A stretch of 64,000 nucleotides of DNA from positions 246,125 to 310,124 of the forward strand of contig JAKVBT010000005.1 in the NCBI GenBank assembly GCA_022446905.1, written 5' to 3'. Each line of letters begins with the position of its first letter. Position 1 is the first letter of the stretch. The translations under genes were made by a program, and so were the position numbers. This DNA comes from Phycisphaerales bacterium. GTDB lineage: Bacteria; Planctomycetota; Phycisphaerae; Phycisphaerales; SM1A02. Under the pieces are notes generated by a model. The model was given only the letters and a program-made list of their open reading frames with translations. It was not told the origin of the DNA and did no database searches. Below, piece after piece: positions 8,683 to 17,243 of this stretch.

Positions 8683-9618
8683 TTAGTAGACCTCAACCAT
8701 GCAGCGATGGTCCGGCTTGAGCCTGCGGATCGTCGCTGCATCGGCAGTGGCAAGATCAAGGGGATTTTCGGGCATCTGGAGGTATGCATTGGCTACTCCG
8801 AGCTCTTGCAGGAGTTGATAGATGCCGATCTGCATCCCTTCAATGCCGCAGATGTACAACAAGGTGCGATCATCAGCGAGTACACGGTGGAAGGGGTCCT
8901 GGGTTTCCACGATGTACTGATCGACATATCTTCGTGGGCCTGATTCTGGGCGACTGATCACCGTGTGATAGTGGAACTTTTCATGGGCATCGGCCAGTTC
9001 AGAGAATAGGTCGTCGTACATCAGATCAGTGCCATATGGCACTCCGACTACCAAATGGATTTCGCTGTTGCAGGGTCCGTTCCGGTGTTCAAGCAGTTCT
9101 TTGACCATGCCTCGGAATGGGGCAATGCCAGTTCCGGTCGCAACAAAGACATAGTCATGCGCACCAGTGTCAATTGGCAAGAGAAAGCGTTTTCCGGCAG
9201 GGCCTGAGACAAGCACCTCATCACCAACATTGAGATCGCAGAGGTAATTACTGCACATGCCTGTGAACAGCGTGTGTTGATTTGCGTCATCGTCGCTGTA
9301 TTCATCAATAAGCCGTTTGCACGTGGTGGAGAGCACGGCGCCTTGGCCGTCTTCGCCCCAACTTGGGGCCGAAATTGAATACAAGCGTGGGGCATTGGGC
9401 TTGCCCTTCTCATTGACACCAGGAGGGATCACGCCAAACGCCTGCCCCACACGGAAGCCACCTTCTAATGGTGTGCCTGACACGTCAATGGCAATGTGTC
9501 TGACAAAGGATGCCGACCGTCCCTTGAGGCAGGGCGTGGATTCCACCACTCGAGCTACAACGGGCTCCTTGGGGCGAACCAGGTGCATCTGAACATCGCC
9601 AAACTCGGGGGCAGTCAT
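8683..9618 (-). CDS. Plant-type ferredoxin--NADP(+) reductase
   Basis: FAD flavoprotein that passes electrons between ferredoxin or flavodoxin and NADP(H). The FAD site RLYSISAP is near residues 78-85. The segment TGMCSNYLCDL corresponds to the conserved CSNFLCDL stretch of plant and cyanobacterial PetH. The NADP pyrophosphate site is GTGIAPFRGM (about 162-171). A CGIEGM motif and the terminal MVEVY give the aromatic C-terminus that stacks on the flavin. Length 311 residues matches the soluble family. It lies 47 bases downstream of the mscS-like gene, with no ribosome site seen. Its role is probably to supply NADPH or reduced ferredoxin in a heterotroph; no photosynthesis gene is near. Confidence 0.85.
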   Translation of the reverse strand: MTAPEFGDVQMHLVRPKEPVVARVVESTPCLKGRSASFVRHIAIDVSGTPLEGGFRVGQAFGVIPPGVNEKGKPNAPRLYSISAPSWGEDGQGAVLSTTCKRLIDEYSDDDANQHTLFTGMCSNYLCDLNVGDEVLVSGPAGKRFLLPIDTGAHDYVFVATGTGIAPFRGMVKELLEHRNGPCNSEIHLVVGVPYGTDLMYDDLFSELADAHEKFHYHTVISRPESGPRRYVDQYIVETQDPFHRVLADDRTLLYICGIEGMQIGIYQLLQELGVANAYLQMPENPLDLATADAATIRRLKPDHRCMVEVY

Positions 9619-9665
9619 GTGGGGAAGATAGCACCGGCCTCGGGGCCTGTCAGTGGGTGGTTGGT

Positions 9666-11006
9666 TCAGGAGCGTAGGGAGCGGATATCCGATCCCATTG
9701 GATCCTGATGGACCTCAAGGTCAAACTCCGGCACCGCTGCAAGCAGATGGTCAAAGATGTCTGCTTGGATCTCTTCATAGGCCACCCATGCGTTGTCATT
9801 GGTAAAGACGTAGATCTCGATTGGGAGCCCCTCCGGACCAGGGGGCAATTGTCGCACCAAGAAGGTGAATCCCTTTGTGTGGATTTTGGGATGGTCTCGT
9901 AGGTAGGCATTGATGTAAGCGCGGAAGATTCCAACATTGGTTTGTTGTCGACCATTGACGCAGGCGGTGGTATCAACCTCATGCTCTGAATTCCACGACT
10001 CGATCTCAGACTTACGGCTGTCGAGGTACTGATTCAGCAGTGAGAACTTGCGGTAGCGTGCGATATCGCTTTGCTCGACGAATCGGATTGAGCTGATGTC
10101 GATGGGAATGGCACGCTTGATCCGACGCCCACCAGAATCGGCCATGCCTCGCCAATTCTGAAATGGCGTGCTGATCAAGTCGTAGGCAGGCACGAGGAGC
10201 AAGGTCTGATCAAAGGCGCGGACGTTGACGGTAGTTAGTGTGATGGATTCAACGTCACCATCCACACCTTTGCTGGGGATGGTGATCCAGTCACCGACTC
10301 GTACCATCTGGTTTGCACTGATCTGGATACCAGCAACCAAGCCAAGGATGGAATCTTTGAAGATGAGCATCAAGACCGCAGCCATGGCGCCTAGGCCAGA
10401 GATGAACCAGAATGGTGACTTGGTAAAGAGCACGCTGAGAGACAAAAGCAAGGCAATGAGCAATGCCACCATCTTGATGGCTTGAGACATGCTCACGACT
10501 GGCATTCGATCGTCCAGTCCTTTGGCAATCAGCGTCTGTTCAAAGACTTCAGTCATGCCCCAGGCAATCAGGAGCAAGACCCAAATGGCCGCAACTTTCA
10601 GGAGTGGATGCAGCCACCAATCAACTCCATATGGGGCAAATGCAGGCAACGCGGCGGCCAACAACAAGATGGGGACGAAGTGGGACAGCCGAACCAGCAC
10701 TTGCTGGTCTATCAACTCGTTGGCCCAGATGGCCTGTCGGCGTTTGAGTATCTGGTGAACCAGCCGCCTGATAATGAACTTCCCGAGGACATCTGCAATG
10801 AGGCAGATCAGGAGAATGGCAGCAATGGTGATCAAGGCGGCTGTGAAGGTGGCTCCGGAGGCCGGCACTCCCCAGCCCGTTACGAGGGTATCGAGCCACT
10901 GCAAGATGGATTCGAGTTGATCGCTGGCAAAGTTGTCGCGAATCAGTCCTCGGGAACTTGTCTCAGCAGTTTCCAGGCTTGGAGTTGGGTCGGTCTGAGT
11001 GGACAT
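9666..11006 (-). CDS. MscS family mechanosensitive channel (YbdG-like)
   Basis: Inner-membrane channel that releases solutes on hypo-osmotic shock. Several hydrophobic helices fill about residues 45-240. The pore helix and the start of the beta domain follow as KDSILGLVAGIQISANQMVRVGDWI. The soluble domain contains NWRGMADSGGRRIKRAIPID, the stretch that marks the YbdG/YjeP-like branch. The in-frame GTG at 11015 would add 3 residues; the ATG at 11006 (MSTQTDP) is taken as start. It is 18 bases after the small membrane-peptide gene, so the two and the tricorn-like gene probably share a transcript. Confidence 0.87.
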   Translation of the reverse strand: MSTQTDPTPSLETAETSSRGLIRDNFASDQLESILQWLDTLVTGWGVPASGATFTAALITIAAILLICLIADVLGKFIIRRLVHQILKRRQAIWANELIDQQVLVRLSHFVPILLLAAALPAFAPYGVDWWLHPLLKVAAIWVLLLIAWGMTEVFEQTLIAKGLDDRMPVVSMSQAIKMVALLIALLLSLSVLFTKSPFWFISGLGAMAAVLMLIFKDSILGLVAGIQISANQMVRVGDWITIPSKGVDGDVESITLTTVNVRAFDQTLLLVPAYDLISTPFQNWRGMADSGGRRIKRAIPIDISSIRFVEQSDIARYRKFSLLNQYLDSRKSEIESWNSEHEVDTTACVNGRQQTNVGIFRAYINAYLRDHPKIHTKGFTFLVRQLPPGPEGLPIEIYVFTNDNAWVAYEEIQADIFDHLLAAVPEFDLEVHQDPMGSDIRSLRS

Positions 11007-11024
11007 AAAGCGCACCGTAACGGG

Positions 11025-11126
11025 TCAGTCATCATCCGGTGGTGTGGCGTGGCCCTGTGAAGCCAACAGGCGCCAGACGAGCAGGCCAACGGCAACCATG
11101 CCAATGGACACGATCAGAGCTGTCAT
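11025..11126 (-). CDS. 33-residue single-pass membrane peptide
   Basis: A short reading frame whose ATG overlaps the tricorn-like gene stop (ATGA, bases 11123-11126), the same coupling seen at many junctions here. It reads MTALIVSIGMVAVGLLVWRL, then a short polar tail ending in acidic PPDDD. The first 21 residues form one hydrophobic helix, so it should insert in the inner membrane with the acidic tail exposed. The mscS-like gene starts 18 bases on. I do not recognise the family. Evidence is position, overlap and composition only; a chance frame of this length is possible. Confidence 0.5.
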   Translation of the reverse strand: MTALIVSIGMVAVGLLVWRLLASQGHATPPDDD

Positions 11127-14100
11127 GACGCTGGCCGCGGATGAACATCAGGTGGACGCTCGGAAGTGGAGTCCAACAAGACACGGATCGCCTGATCGAG
11201 TTGGCGGTCAACATTCGCGGCCTCATCAGCAGGTGTGCGTTCAACACGAATGTCGGGGATCGCGCCGCGACTTTCCATATCAGTGCCGTCTTGCAGATAC
11301 CACCCGCGGAAGGGCTGACGTACCCGCGCGCCATCAATCAAGGAAAAAGCGCCAGTGGAAATCACGCCTCCAAAAGTCTCTTCGCCAATCAGGGTGCCAC
11401 GATCGGTGTTCTGAATGGCGTGGCTGAAGATCTCAGCGTTGCTGAAAGAATTCTCATTGCACAGTACGACGATCGGACGGCTATAGGCGTAGATCAGTCG
11501 ACGATCTCGGGGGTAGGAGTCAGGCCGCACATCAGCGATGTCTGCACCTCGAGGGATGGTGTAGGCGTGTGTCGGGGCCGTCAGACTTGCGAGCAAGATA
11601 TCGGTGGTGAAGCCGCCGCCGTTGTCACGCACATCGATGATCAGGCCATCCTTGCCATGGGCCGCGGCATACAAGTCTTGCTCAAACTGGTGGACGCTGG
11701 GCATGTTCATGCCCCGAATGTGCAAGTAGCCGAGTTGATCATTACTTGTTTGAGAGACATGGTCTCGTCGGCGCTGAATTTCATCAGCACGCATGATCGA
11801 GGACCAGCCGCCCCATGAGATTGGTGTGGTCAGGATCTGGCGTTTATCTCCATCTTCTGTCAGCACCGTGACAAGTGTTTCCTGCGCAGATGTTCCTTCC
11901 ATTGCAGAGCGGAGGTCTACGGCGCGCACATCATTACCGTTGATATGAGTGACCACTTCGCCAACTGCAAGGCCGTGCTCAACATCGGCTGGTCCTTCAT
12001 CAATAACGCGCGTGATTCGATGTCCTTCTGGGTCAACAGTCGTTTCAACGCCGAGGTATCCGATCGACTGGCGGGGACCATCATGGGCAAACCCGCCGTA
12101 GATGCCCGTATGCGAGCCGTTCACTTCGCCAAAGAGGTGGTCAACGACTCGGTTGAACGCTTGGCTGGTCCGCGTTGCGGTGGCTAGATCGCGGTACTGG
12201 TCAGACAGCTGATCCCAATCCAGATCCTTCATGGTGGGGTGGTAAAAGGACTGGCCGAAGGTGCGTGCGGTCTCGTCGAACTTCTGTCGCTGTTCAGCGG
12301 CGACTTCAATGCGTGCGTCGGCATCGATTGCCCAGGTCTCTTCCTTGCCGCCAGTAGTGGAGCCGTGTTTGGCGCGGCCGCTGGCGACATAACTCAGTCG
12401 CTTCCCGGTGGTGTCGGCATGCACATTGGAAACACTGCCAGATGTGATCTTCTTGCGATCTTCGCCTTGGTGGTCCACACTCCAAAGCCCAGAACTGCCA
12501 TCAATCTCGCCGCTGTAGATGATGCGATCGCCACCGGCGGTCAGTTCGAGGTCAGATTCAGCGCCTTCGTGGCTGGTTACTCGCCGAGCGCGAGTCCATG
12601 CGGTGTCGAGATTGTCAAAGACCAGAGAGGCGTGGGACTCTGCGTCCTTCTCCTGCTCCTCTGAAAAATCAACGAGCGGAAGAATCTTCTTCTTGCCAGC
12701 CTTCTTTTTGGCCTCATCGATTCGTTCGGTTAGGTCGTATTCAGTCATCTTGGTCAGTGACTTGTCGAGGGGAATTGTCCAGACATCCCACTCCCAGTTG
12801 TCACCAATTCGACTGCGATCACTGAGGAACACCAGTCGCGAGCCATCATCACTGAGTCGCGGGGCGCGATCAATGTCGGGGTGGCGAGTGAGATTGATCG
12901 CTTCGTCTGGGCGCTCGACATCCATGAGCCAGACGTCAGTATTGAAATCCAAATCTGCGACCGAGTACACGATGTGCTGGGAATCGCTTGCCCAGCGGAT
13001 CTCTGGCTCGTCCCAGCTTTCCAGCAAGAGCTGATCGTCGCCTGTTGCGAGATCGCGCAGCACAAGGTCGCCACGGTCGCGCTGATACAGCATTCGACGA
13101 CCATCTGGGGAGGGCATTGGACGGGATGTGTGTGGTCCTTCGACTACTCGCTTCACATCAAAGGTCAGAGCACCAGCCCACGCTTCACCAGTTTTGTTTT
13201 TTACATCCTTCTCGTCTTCATCCTTTTCTTTCGCGTCTTTGTCATCTGCTGGGGCATCTTTGTCAGTATTTTCTGCATCGGTTACTTCGGTTTCAGGTTC
13301 TGTCTTTGGATCTTCGGGCGTGTCTGGGTCTTGGTCCTTTTCTTGCGAAACCTCGCCTCCTTCAGAGTCACTTCCCTTGTTTTCCTCTGGCTCTGGTGCG
13401 TCCGCTTCCTCTTGCTCGTCTGGTTCCAAGTCAGCACGAGTCAAGGCGACGGTGGCTTCCCAGATGGCATCGTGTCCATCATCATCACTGGTAAACCACA
13501 GGCGGGAACCATCTGGTGACCAAGCGATGTGTCGCTGTCGCGCGTGATCATTGGTCACGCGTCTGGTGGGATGGTCGTCCTCAGTACTGCGTACCAACAC
13601 TTCGCCGCGGGCGACGACCGCCACTGCTTCGCCGGAGGGATGTCGTGCAACTTCGCTCACCTTTTTATCAAGGGTGATAAGCCTGCGGTCCAAGGTTGAG
13701 ACATCGCCGGTCGCGGTGGGGCGGACATCGGTTTGAGTGGGTGTGTACTTAGTCAGGTCAAGAATTTGAATGCGATCCCAAAGTCCGTAGGCGGCCGTCG
13801 AGCCGTCCGCAGAGACTGTGAGATCGCGAACCCCATGACCAATGGTGGTATTGGGTGCTGGTGTGAGTTTGGTGAGATTGCGTGCTGAGGACAGGTCGCC
13901 ACGCGCGGACATCAGCATGACATCGTTTTGCCCATCGCGTGAGGACACCAGCACGATGGAGCCGTCGGGCCGCATGTGCGCTTGGCCGTCATTGCTGCGC
14001 GCATCGGTCACGCGTTCAAATGCGCCGGTGTCCTGGGTGTATGACCAAATCTCCCGGTTGGCCGAGCCGCGGTAGGCCGGGCGTTCCCATGGGGCACTGC

Positions 14101-14644
14101 CTCGGGTGAACAAGACACGACCATCTGTACCACTCATTCGTGGTTCACGGCCATGGGCTGTTGTCAAAGCTGTTACTGGCCCACCATCGAGCGGCGCACG
14201 GTACATCATCGGCATGCGATAGATCGTGGGATCGCCGTAGGCGTGAAAGAGCAAGGCTTGGCCATCTGGGGTGAAGCCTGAGAGTATCTGGGCACGATCA
14301 GAAGTGGTGACCCGCCGAATCGGACCATCGCTGGAGAGGCGATCGCCTTCACTGCGCATCGGCATCACGTACAGATTGGTGACGCCATCACGGTCTGATG
14401 AGAAGGCCAGCATCGAACCATCTGGAGAAATCGCACTGCGTAACTCAAGTGCGGGGTGGGATGTCAGTTGGGTTGCGGGACCTCCAGTACGCGGTGTCGT
14501 CCAGAGATCACCACGGTCCGAGTAAATCAAGTGCGCTCCATCAGGGGTGAGCGAGGGGTACTGGGGAAAGCTGGATGGTGCATACCAAGCGGTTTCGGCA
14601 GTGGTCAGTACACATAGGGCAATAGCGATCGATGGTGCGAACAT
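11123..14644 (-). CDS. Tricorn-like protease (beta-propeller, PDZ, S41 peptidase)
   Basis: Large 1173-residue protease related to archaeal tricorn. A signal peptide covers about residues 1-19. Two PD40/WD40-type propellers fill about 25-400 and 490-790 with repeated SPDG...F.SDRDG blades. A very acidic low-complexity insert (about 408-485, Glu/Asp/Lys/Pro) separates them. The C-terminal core has the Ser-His pair in NGSHTG (844-845), a PDZ domain near 862-935, and the S41 domain with nucleophile Ser1068 in ENSFSNAEIF. The CTP-type catalytic Lys is absent (FGGV replaces FGKG), as expected for a tricorn Ser-His-Glu triad. Probably degrades peptides in the periplasm or outside. The ribosome site AGGAG precedes the start. 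Confidence 0.88.
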   Translation of the reverse strand: MFAPSIAIALCVLTTAETAWYAPSSFPQYPSLTPDGAHLIYSDRGDLWTTPRTGGPATQLTSHPALELRSAISPDGSMLAFSSDRDGVTNLYVMPMRSEGDRLSSDGPIRRVTTSDRAQILSGFTPDGQALLFHAYGDPTIYRMPMMYRAPLDGGPVTALTTAHGREPRMSGTDGRVLFTRGSAPWERPAYRGSANREIWSYTQDTGAFERVTDARSNDGQAHMRPDGSIVLVSSRDGQNDVMLMSARGDLSSARNLTKLTPAPNTTIGHGVRDLTVSADGSTAAYGLWDRIQILDLTKYTPTQTDVRPTATGDVSTLDRRLITLDKKVSEVARHPSGEAVAVVARGEVLVRSTEDDHPTRRVTNDHARQRHIAWSPDGSRLWFTSDDDGHDAIWEATVALTRADLEPDEQEEADAPEPEENKGSDSEGGEVSQEKDQDPDTPEDPKTEPETEVTDAENTDKDAPADDKDAKEKDEDEKDVKNKTGEAWAGALTFDVKRVVEGPHTSRPMPSPDGRRMLYQRDRGDLVLRDLATGDDQLLLESWDEPEIRWASDSQHIVYSVADLDFNTDVWLMDVERPDEAINLTRHPDIDRAPRLSDDGSRLVFLSDRSRIGDNWEWDVWTIPLDKSLTKMTEYDLTERIDEAKKKAGKKKILPLVDFSEEQEKDAESHASLVFDNLDTAWTRARRVTSHEGAESDLELTAGGDRIIYSGEIDGSSGLWSVDHQGEDRKKITSGSVSNVHADTTGKRLSYVASGRAKHGSTTGGKEETWAIDADARIEVAAEQRQKFDETARTFGQSFYHPTMKDLDWDQLSDQYRDLATATRTSQAFNRVVDHLFGEVNGSHTGIYGGFAHDGPRQSIGYLGVETTVDPEGHRITRVIDEGPADVEHGLAVGEVVTHINGNDVRAVDLRSAMEGTSAQETLVTVLTEDGDKRQILTTPISWGGWSSIMRADEIQRRRDHVSQTSNDQLGYLHIRGMNMPSVHQFEQDLYAAAHGKDGLIIDVRDNGGGFTTDILLASLTAPTHAYTIPRGADIADVRPDSYPRDRRLIYAYSRPIVVLCNENSFSNAEIFSHAIQNTDRGTLIGEETFGGVISTGAFSLIDGARVRQPFRGWYLQDGTDMESRGAIPDIRVERTPADEAANVDRQLDQAIRVLLDSTSERPPDVHPRPAS

Positions 14645-14717
14645 GAGTGACTCCTAGGCTAGATGCGTGGCCGCACGTTGTAACAGGTCAAGCGGCTTTG
14701 TGGGCACCCCCAAAGAG

Positions 14718-14749
14718 ACACCGCCGAGCCAGAAGGGGCTCGGCGGTGT
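14718..14749 (-). terminator. Rho-independent terminator of the ribosomal operon
   Basis: Two perfectly complementary 13-base arms (14718-14730 and 14737-14749) enclose a 6-base loop. Read leftward, the hairpin is followed by TCTCTTTG. It lies 25 bases beyond the rplL stop and closes the rplKAJL operon before the tricorn-like gene. Confidence 0.85.
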
Positions 14750-14773
14750 GCAAGATCATGGAAAGGGCGTCGA

Positions 14774-15187
14774 TTACTTGACGTTGACCGTCGCTCCAGC
14801 CTCTTCGAGTGCTGCCTTGAGCGTATTGGCTTCGTCTTCGGAGACTTTCTCCTTGATGGCCTTGGGGGCGCTATCGACGAGTTCCTTGGCTTCCTTCAGG
14901 CCCAAGCCCGTCGCTTCGCGGACGGCCTTGATTACGGCGATCTTCTTGTCGCCAGCGGCTTCGAGAATGACATCAAACTCAGTCTGAGCACTGCCACCAT
15001 CGTCATCACCACCGCCGCCGCCACCGGCGACCATCACAGCGCCGCCTGCAGCCGGCTCGATGCCGTAGGTGTCCTTCATGTAGTCCGCGAGGTCGACCGC
15101 TTCCTTGAGCGTGAGCTCGGCAATGTCATCGCCGAGCTTCGAGACTTTCGCATCGAATTCCTTGGTTGCAACTGCTTCTTCGGACAT
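14774..15187 (-). CDS. rplL: 50S ribosomal protein L7/L12
   Basis: Stalk protein that recruits translation GTPases to the ribosome, present as dimers bound to L10. The N-terminal dimerisation helix region has [19 protein letters not shown] flexible Ala/Gly/Asp hinge with a [11 protein letters not shown] run follows, then the C-terminal globular domain with KTEFDVIL-like [23 protein letters not shown] and [16 protein letters not shown]. At 137 residues it is a little longer than the usual 120-130 because of the glycine-rich hinge. The ribosome site AGGAG precedes the ATG. It is the last gene of the operon: a strong terminator follows instead of rpoB. Confidence 0.98.
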   Translation of the reverse strand: MSEEAVATKEFDAKVSKLGDDIAELTLKEAVDLADYMKDTYGIEPAAGGAVMVAGGGGGGDDDGGSAQTEFDVILEAAGDKKIAVIKAVREATGLGLKEAKELVDSAPKAIKEKVSEDEANTLKAALEEAGATVNVK

Positions 15188-15242
15188 GTGTCCAACTCCT
15201 GTGAACAGAACTGCGATCGAGAGGAGCCACTCGTGTAGCTTT

Positions 15243-15258
15243 TAACCCCGAAGGGCCA
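15243..15258 (-). promoter_or_regulatory. UUCG-capped hairpin in the rplJ-rplL spacer
   Basis: In the leftward transcript UGGCCC, loop UUCG and GGGUUA form a 6-pair stem (with G-U pairs) under a stable UUCG tetraloop, 55 bases before rplL. No U-run follows, so it is not a plain terminator. It may be a processing or partial attenuation site that adjusts the excess of L7/L12 over L10. Confidence 0.5.
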
Positions 15259-15292
15259 GTCCATCGCGGATGTATGGGTATAGGTAACGAGG

Positions 15293-15838
15293 TCAGCTGA
15301 CCTTGGAGATCTCCTGACCTTTCTCAAGACGCTCCTGAATTTCCTTGACGATGCCAAGGATGGCGCTCCCAGGGCCTTTGGCTGCACCAACGACGTTGCC
15401 GCCGGGTGAGAGCAGCAATTGGACGGCCTTGGCTTGTGCCTCTTCGCGTGTGGGGAAGTCGCCAAGCCGTTGCACGCCATCATGGCCGTCGAAGTACTCG
15501 CCATCAAGACAAGCACCTTTGAGGTCGAGGTTCTTGACCTTCTTGGCCCAGTCAATGAGCGTGCGGGCGACATTTACTACGGACTCGCCGCCATAGCACA
15601 TGGCCGAGGGACCTTCGAGTCCTTCGGTCAGGGTTTCCAGCGATGTGTCTTTGAATGCATCCCGAGCCAGCGTGTTGCGGACAACGGTGATTCGGATTCC
15701 TTCAGCGTGCAGACCCTGGCGCAATGCGTTGTTGTCGTTGGCTTCGATGCCGCGGATATCAACTAGCAATGCGTCCTGGATGCCTTCGAATCGCCGCTTG
15801 TAGTCGGCGACCATCATGTTCTTGATTGGCTTACTCAT
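15293..15838 (-). CDS. rplJ: 50S ribosomal protein L10
   Basis: Base of the ribosomal stalk; binds 23S rRNA and carries L7/L12 dimers on its C-terminal helix. The N-terminal rRNA-binding domain has LVDIRGIEANDNNALRQGLHAEGI and VVRNTLARDAF. The C-terminal helix ends GQEISKVS. An upstream in-frame ATG at 15886 adds 16 residues unlike L10 and lies inside rplA. The start at 15838 (MSKPIKN) overlaps the rplA stop by 4 bases (ATGA) and gives the expected length (181 residues). The overlap leaves no untranslated leader before rplJ, where many bacteria place the L10 autoregulatory site. Confidence 0.97.
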   Translation of the reverse strand: MSKPIKNMMVADYKRRFEGIQDALLVDIRGIEANDNNALRQGLHAEGIRITVVRNTLARDAFKDTSLETLTEGLEGPSAMCYGGESVVNVARTLIDWAKKVKNLDLKGACLDGEYFDGHDGVQRLGDFPTREEAQAKAVQLLLSPGGNVVGAAKGPGSAILGIVKEIQERLEKGQEISKVS

Positions 15839-16644
15839 GACAGGACGACCTCCACAGCCGGGGTCATCGTTCCAGAGATGACACACTTCTTCATGTAGTG
15901 ACCCTTAACCGAAGCTGGTCGAAGGTTCTCAATGGTGGTCATGAAGAACTTCAGGTTCTCGACCAAGTCAGCCTCAGAGAAGCTCATCCGGCCAATGATG
16001 GCGTGGATATTGCCACCATCATCATTGCGATATTCACTCTTGCCAGCGGCGAATTCTTTGACCGCCGTAATTGGATCTGGTGTGACGGTTCCGGCTTTGG
16101 GGGAGGGCATCAGGCCCTTGGGGCCAAGCACTTTGCCCAGCATGCCAACCACCCGCATCATGTCAGGCGATGCGATAGCGACATCAAATTCAAACCAGCC
16201 GCCTTTGATCTTCTCGGCCAAGGCGTCGTTACCGGCTTCGATCGCGCCTGCAGCCTTGGCTTCTTCAACCTTGTCATCACCACAGAAGCAAATGACGCGG
16301 GCAGACTTGCCGGTGCCTTTGGGCATGCTGACAGCGCCGCGTAGTTGCTGATCAGCCTGTCGTGGGTCAATCCCCAGGTGAATAGAACATTCCACAGCCT
16401 GATCAAACTTCGGGGCCTTGAACTTCTTGAGCACATTGACTGCATCATCGATGCTGTGCGTGCCGGCGTTGTCCAGTGCAATTTGCTTGTTGTCGGCATT
16501 GCGGCTAGATCGTGTTCGGCGGCGACGGCGACGCAGTCGAGACTTCCAAGCGGTCGATTCTTCCGTCGCAGTGGCGGCGGGCTGATCAGCCTGCGCTTCG
16601 ACCGGTGCGGTCTCGTCGGTCTTTGGGGTCGTTTCTTCGCTCAC
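15835..16644 (-). CDS. rplA: 50S ribosomal protein L1 with N-terminal extension
   Basis: rRNA-binding protein of the L1 stalk that helps tRNA leave the E site and, in many bacteria, represses its own operon. The core from about residue 50 has SIDDAVNVLKKF, a MPKGTGK motif, the LGKVLGPKGLMPSPKAGTV loop and the closing VKGHYMKKCVISGTM. The protein is 269 residues against the usual 230 or so. The extra part is an acidic Ala/Glu/Pro-rich leader of about 35 residues before a basic run (RLRRRRRRTR). The ATG overlaps the rplK stop by 4 bases, which supports this start. The function of the extension is unknown. Confidence 0.97.
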   Translation of the reverse strand: MSEETTPKTDETAPVEAQADQPAATATEESTAWKSRLRRRRRRTRSSRNADNKQIALDNAGTHSIDDAVNVLKKFKAPKFDQAVECSIHLGIDPRQADQQLRGAVSMPKGTGKSARVICFCGDDKVEEAKAAGAIEAGNDALAEKIKGGWFEFDVAIASPDMMRVVGMLGKVLGPKGLMPSPKAGTVTPDPITAVKEFAAGKSEYRNDDGGNIHAIIGRMSFSEADLVENLKFFMTTIENLRPASVKGHYMKKCVISGTMTPAVEVVLS

Positions 16645-17072
16645 GAAGCACCTCCCTCAACGGTGATGCCCATGGACCGTGCGCTTCCTTCGATCATCCG
16701 CATGGCAGACTCGACGGTGGGGGCATTGAGGTCTTCGAGCTTCTCTTCCGCAATGGCGCGAACTTGATCAATCGTGACCGAGCCGATGGGCGTTTGCGGT
16801 GTTCCTGCACCCTTCTCAAGACCTGCTGCGTCCTTGAGCAAGGCCGAGGCGGGTGAACTCTTCAGTTCGAACTCAAAGGAGCGATCCTGATAGACAGTGA
16901 TCAGGCACGTTACGGCTTTGCCGTTGAGTTCCTTTGTCCGCTCGTTGAAACTTTGAATGAACTGGCCCGGATTGATGCCATTGGCACCCAGGGCCGGTCC
17001 AAGCGGTGGGGCGGGGGTGGCTTGGCCACCAGGCGCCACGACCTTGAATTGCTTCTCAATCTTCTTGGCCAT
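16641..17072 (-). CDS. rplK: 50S ribosomal protein L11
   Basis: Binds the GTPase-associated centre of 23S rRNA and is needed for RelA activation and thiostrepton action. The N-terminal domain has KVVAPGGQATPAPPLGPALG and NPGQFIQSFNERT. The C-terminal domain has SSPASALLKDAAGLEKGAG. Length 143 is standard. A strong ribosome site (GTAGGAGG) precedes the ATG. It is the first gene of the rplK-rplA-rplJ-rplL operon, about 95 bases after a good promoter. The usual upstream genes secE and nusG are not next to it. Confidence 0.98.
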   Translation of the reverse strand: MAKKIEKQFKVVAPGGQATPAPPLGPALGANGINPGQFIQSFNERTKELNGKAVTCLITVYQDRSFEFELKSSPASALLKDAAGLEKGAGTPQTPIGSVTIDQVRAIAEEKLEDLNAPTVESAMRMIEGSARSMGITVEGGAS

Positions 17073-17168
17073 GAAATCCTCCTACCTCCCACCCGGCGGT
17101 GTGTGGCGGCATCTGGCCTGATGTCCGCCTTGCCAAGTGGTATACGGCGTATGAGTTGCGAGCCGGGC

Positions 17169-17196
17169 ATCATACCCGAAGCCCTTGTCCCTGCAA
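17169..17196 (-). promoter_or_regulatory. Promoter of the rplKAJL operon
   Basis: On the minus strand, TTGCAG (17196-17191) and TATGAT (17174-17169) are separated by 16 bases, a close match to the housekeeping sigma consensus. The predicted leader before rplK is about 90 bases, long enough for an L1-binding site. It is the only good match in the spacer. Confidence 0.65.
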
Positions 17197-17243
17197 AGGC
17201 TGCGTGGATGACCTGAGTGGGCTCAGGGGGGGTTGGCTGGGCT

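Noticed and set aside
12881-13519. A 212-codon plus-strand frame with strongly hydrophobic stretches that looks like a membrane protein
   Set aside because: It lies antisense to the acidic insert of the tricorn-like gene; Glu/Asp/Lys codons read backwards give Phe, Leu and Val runs.
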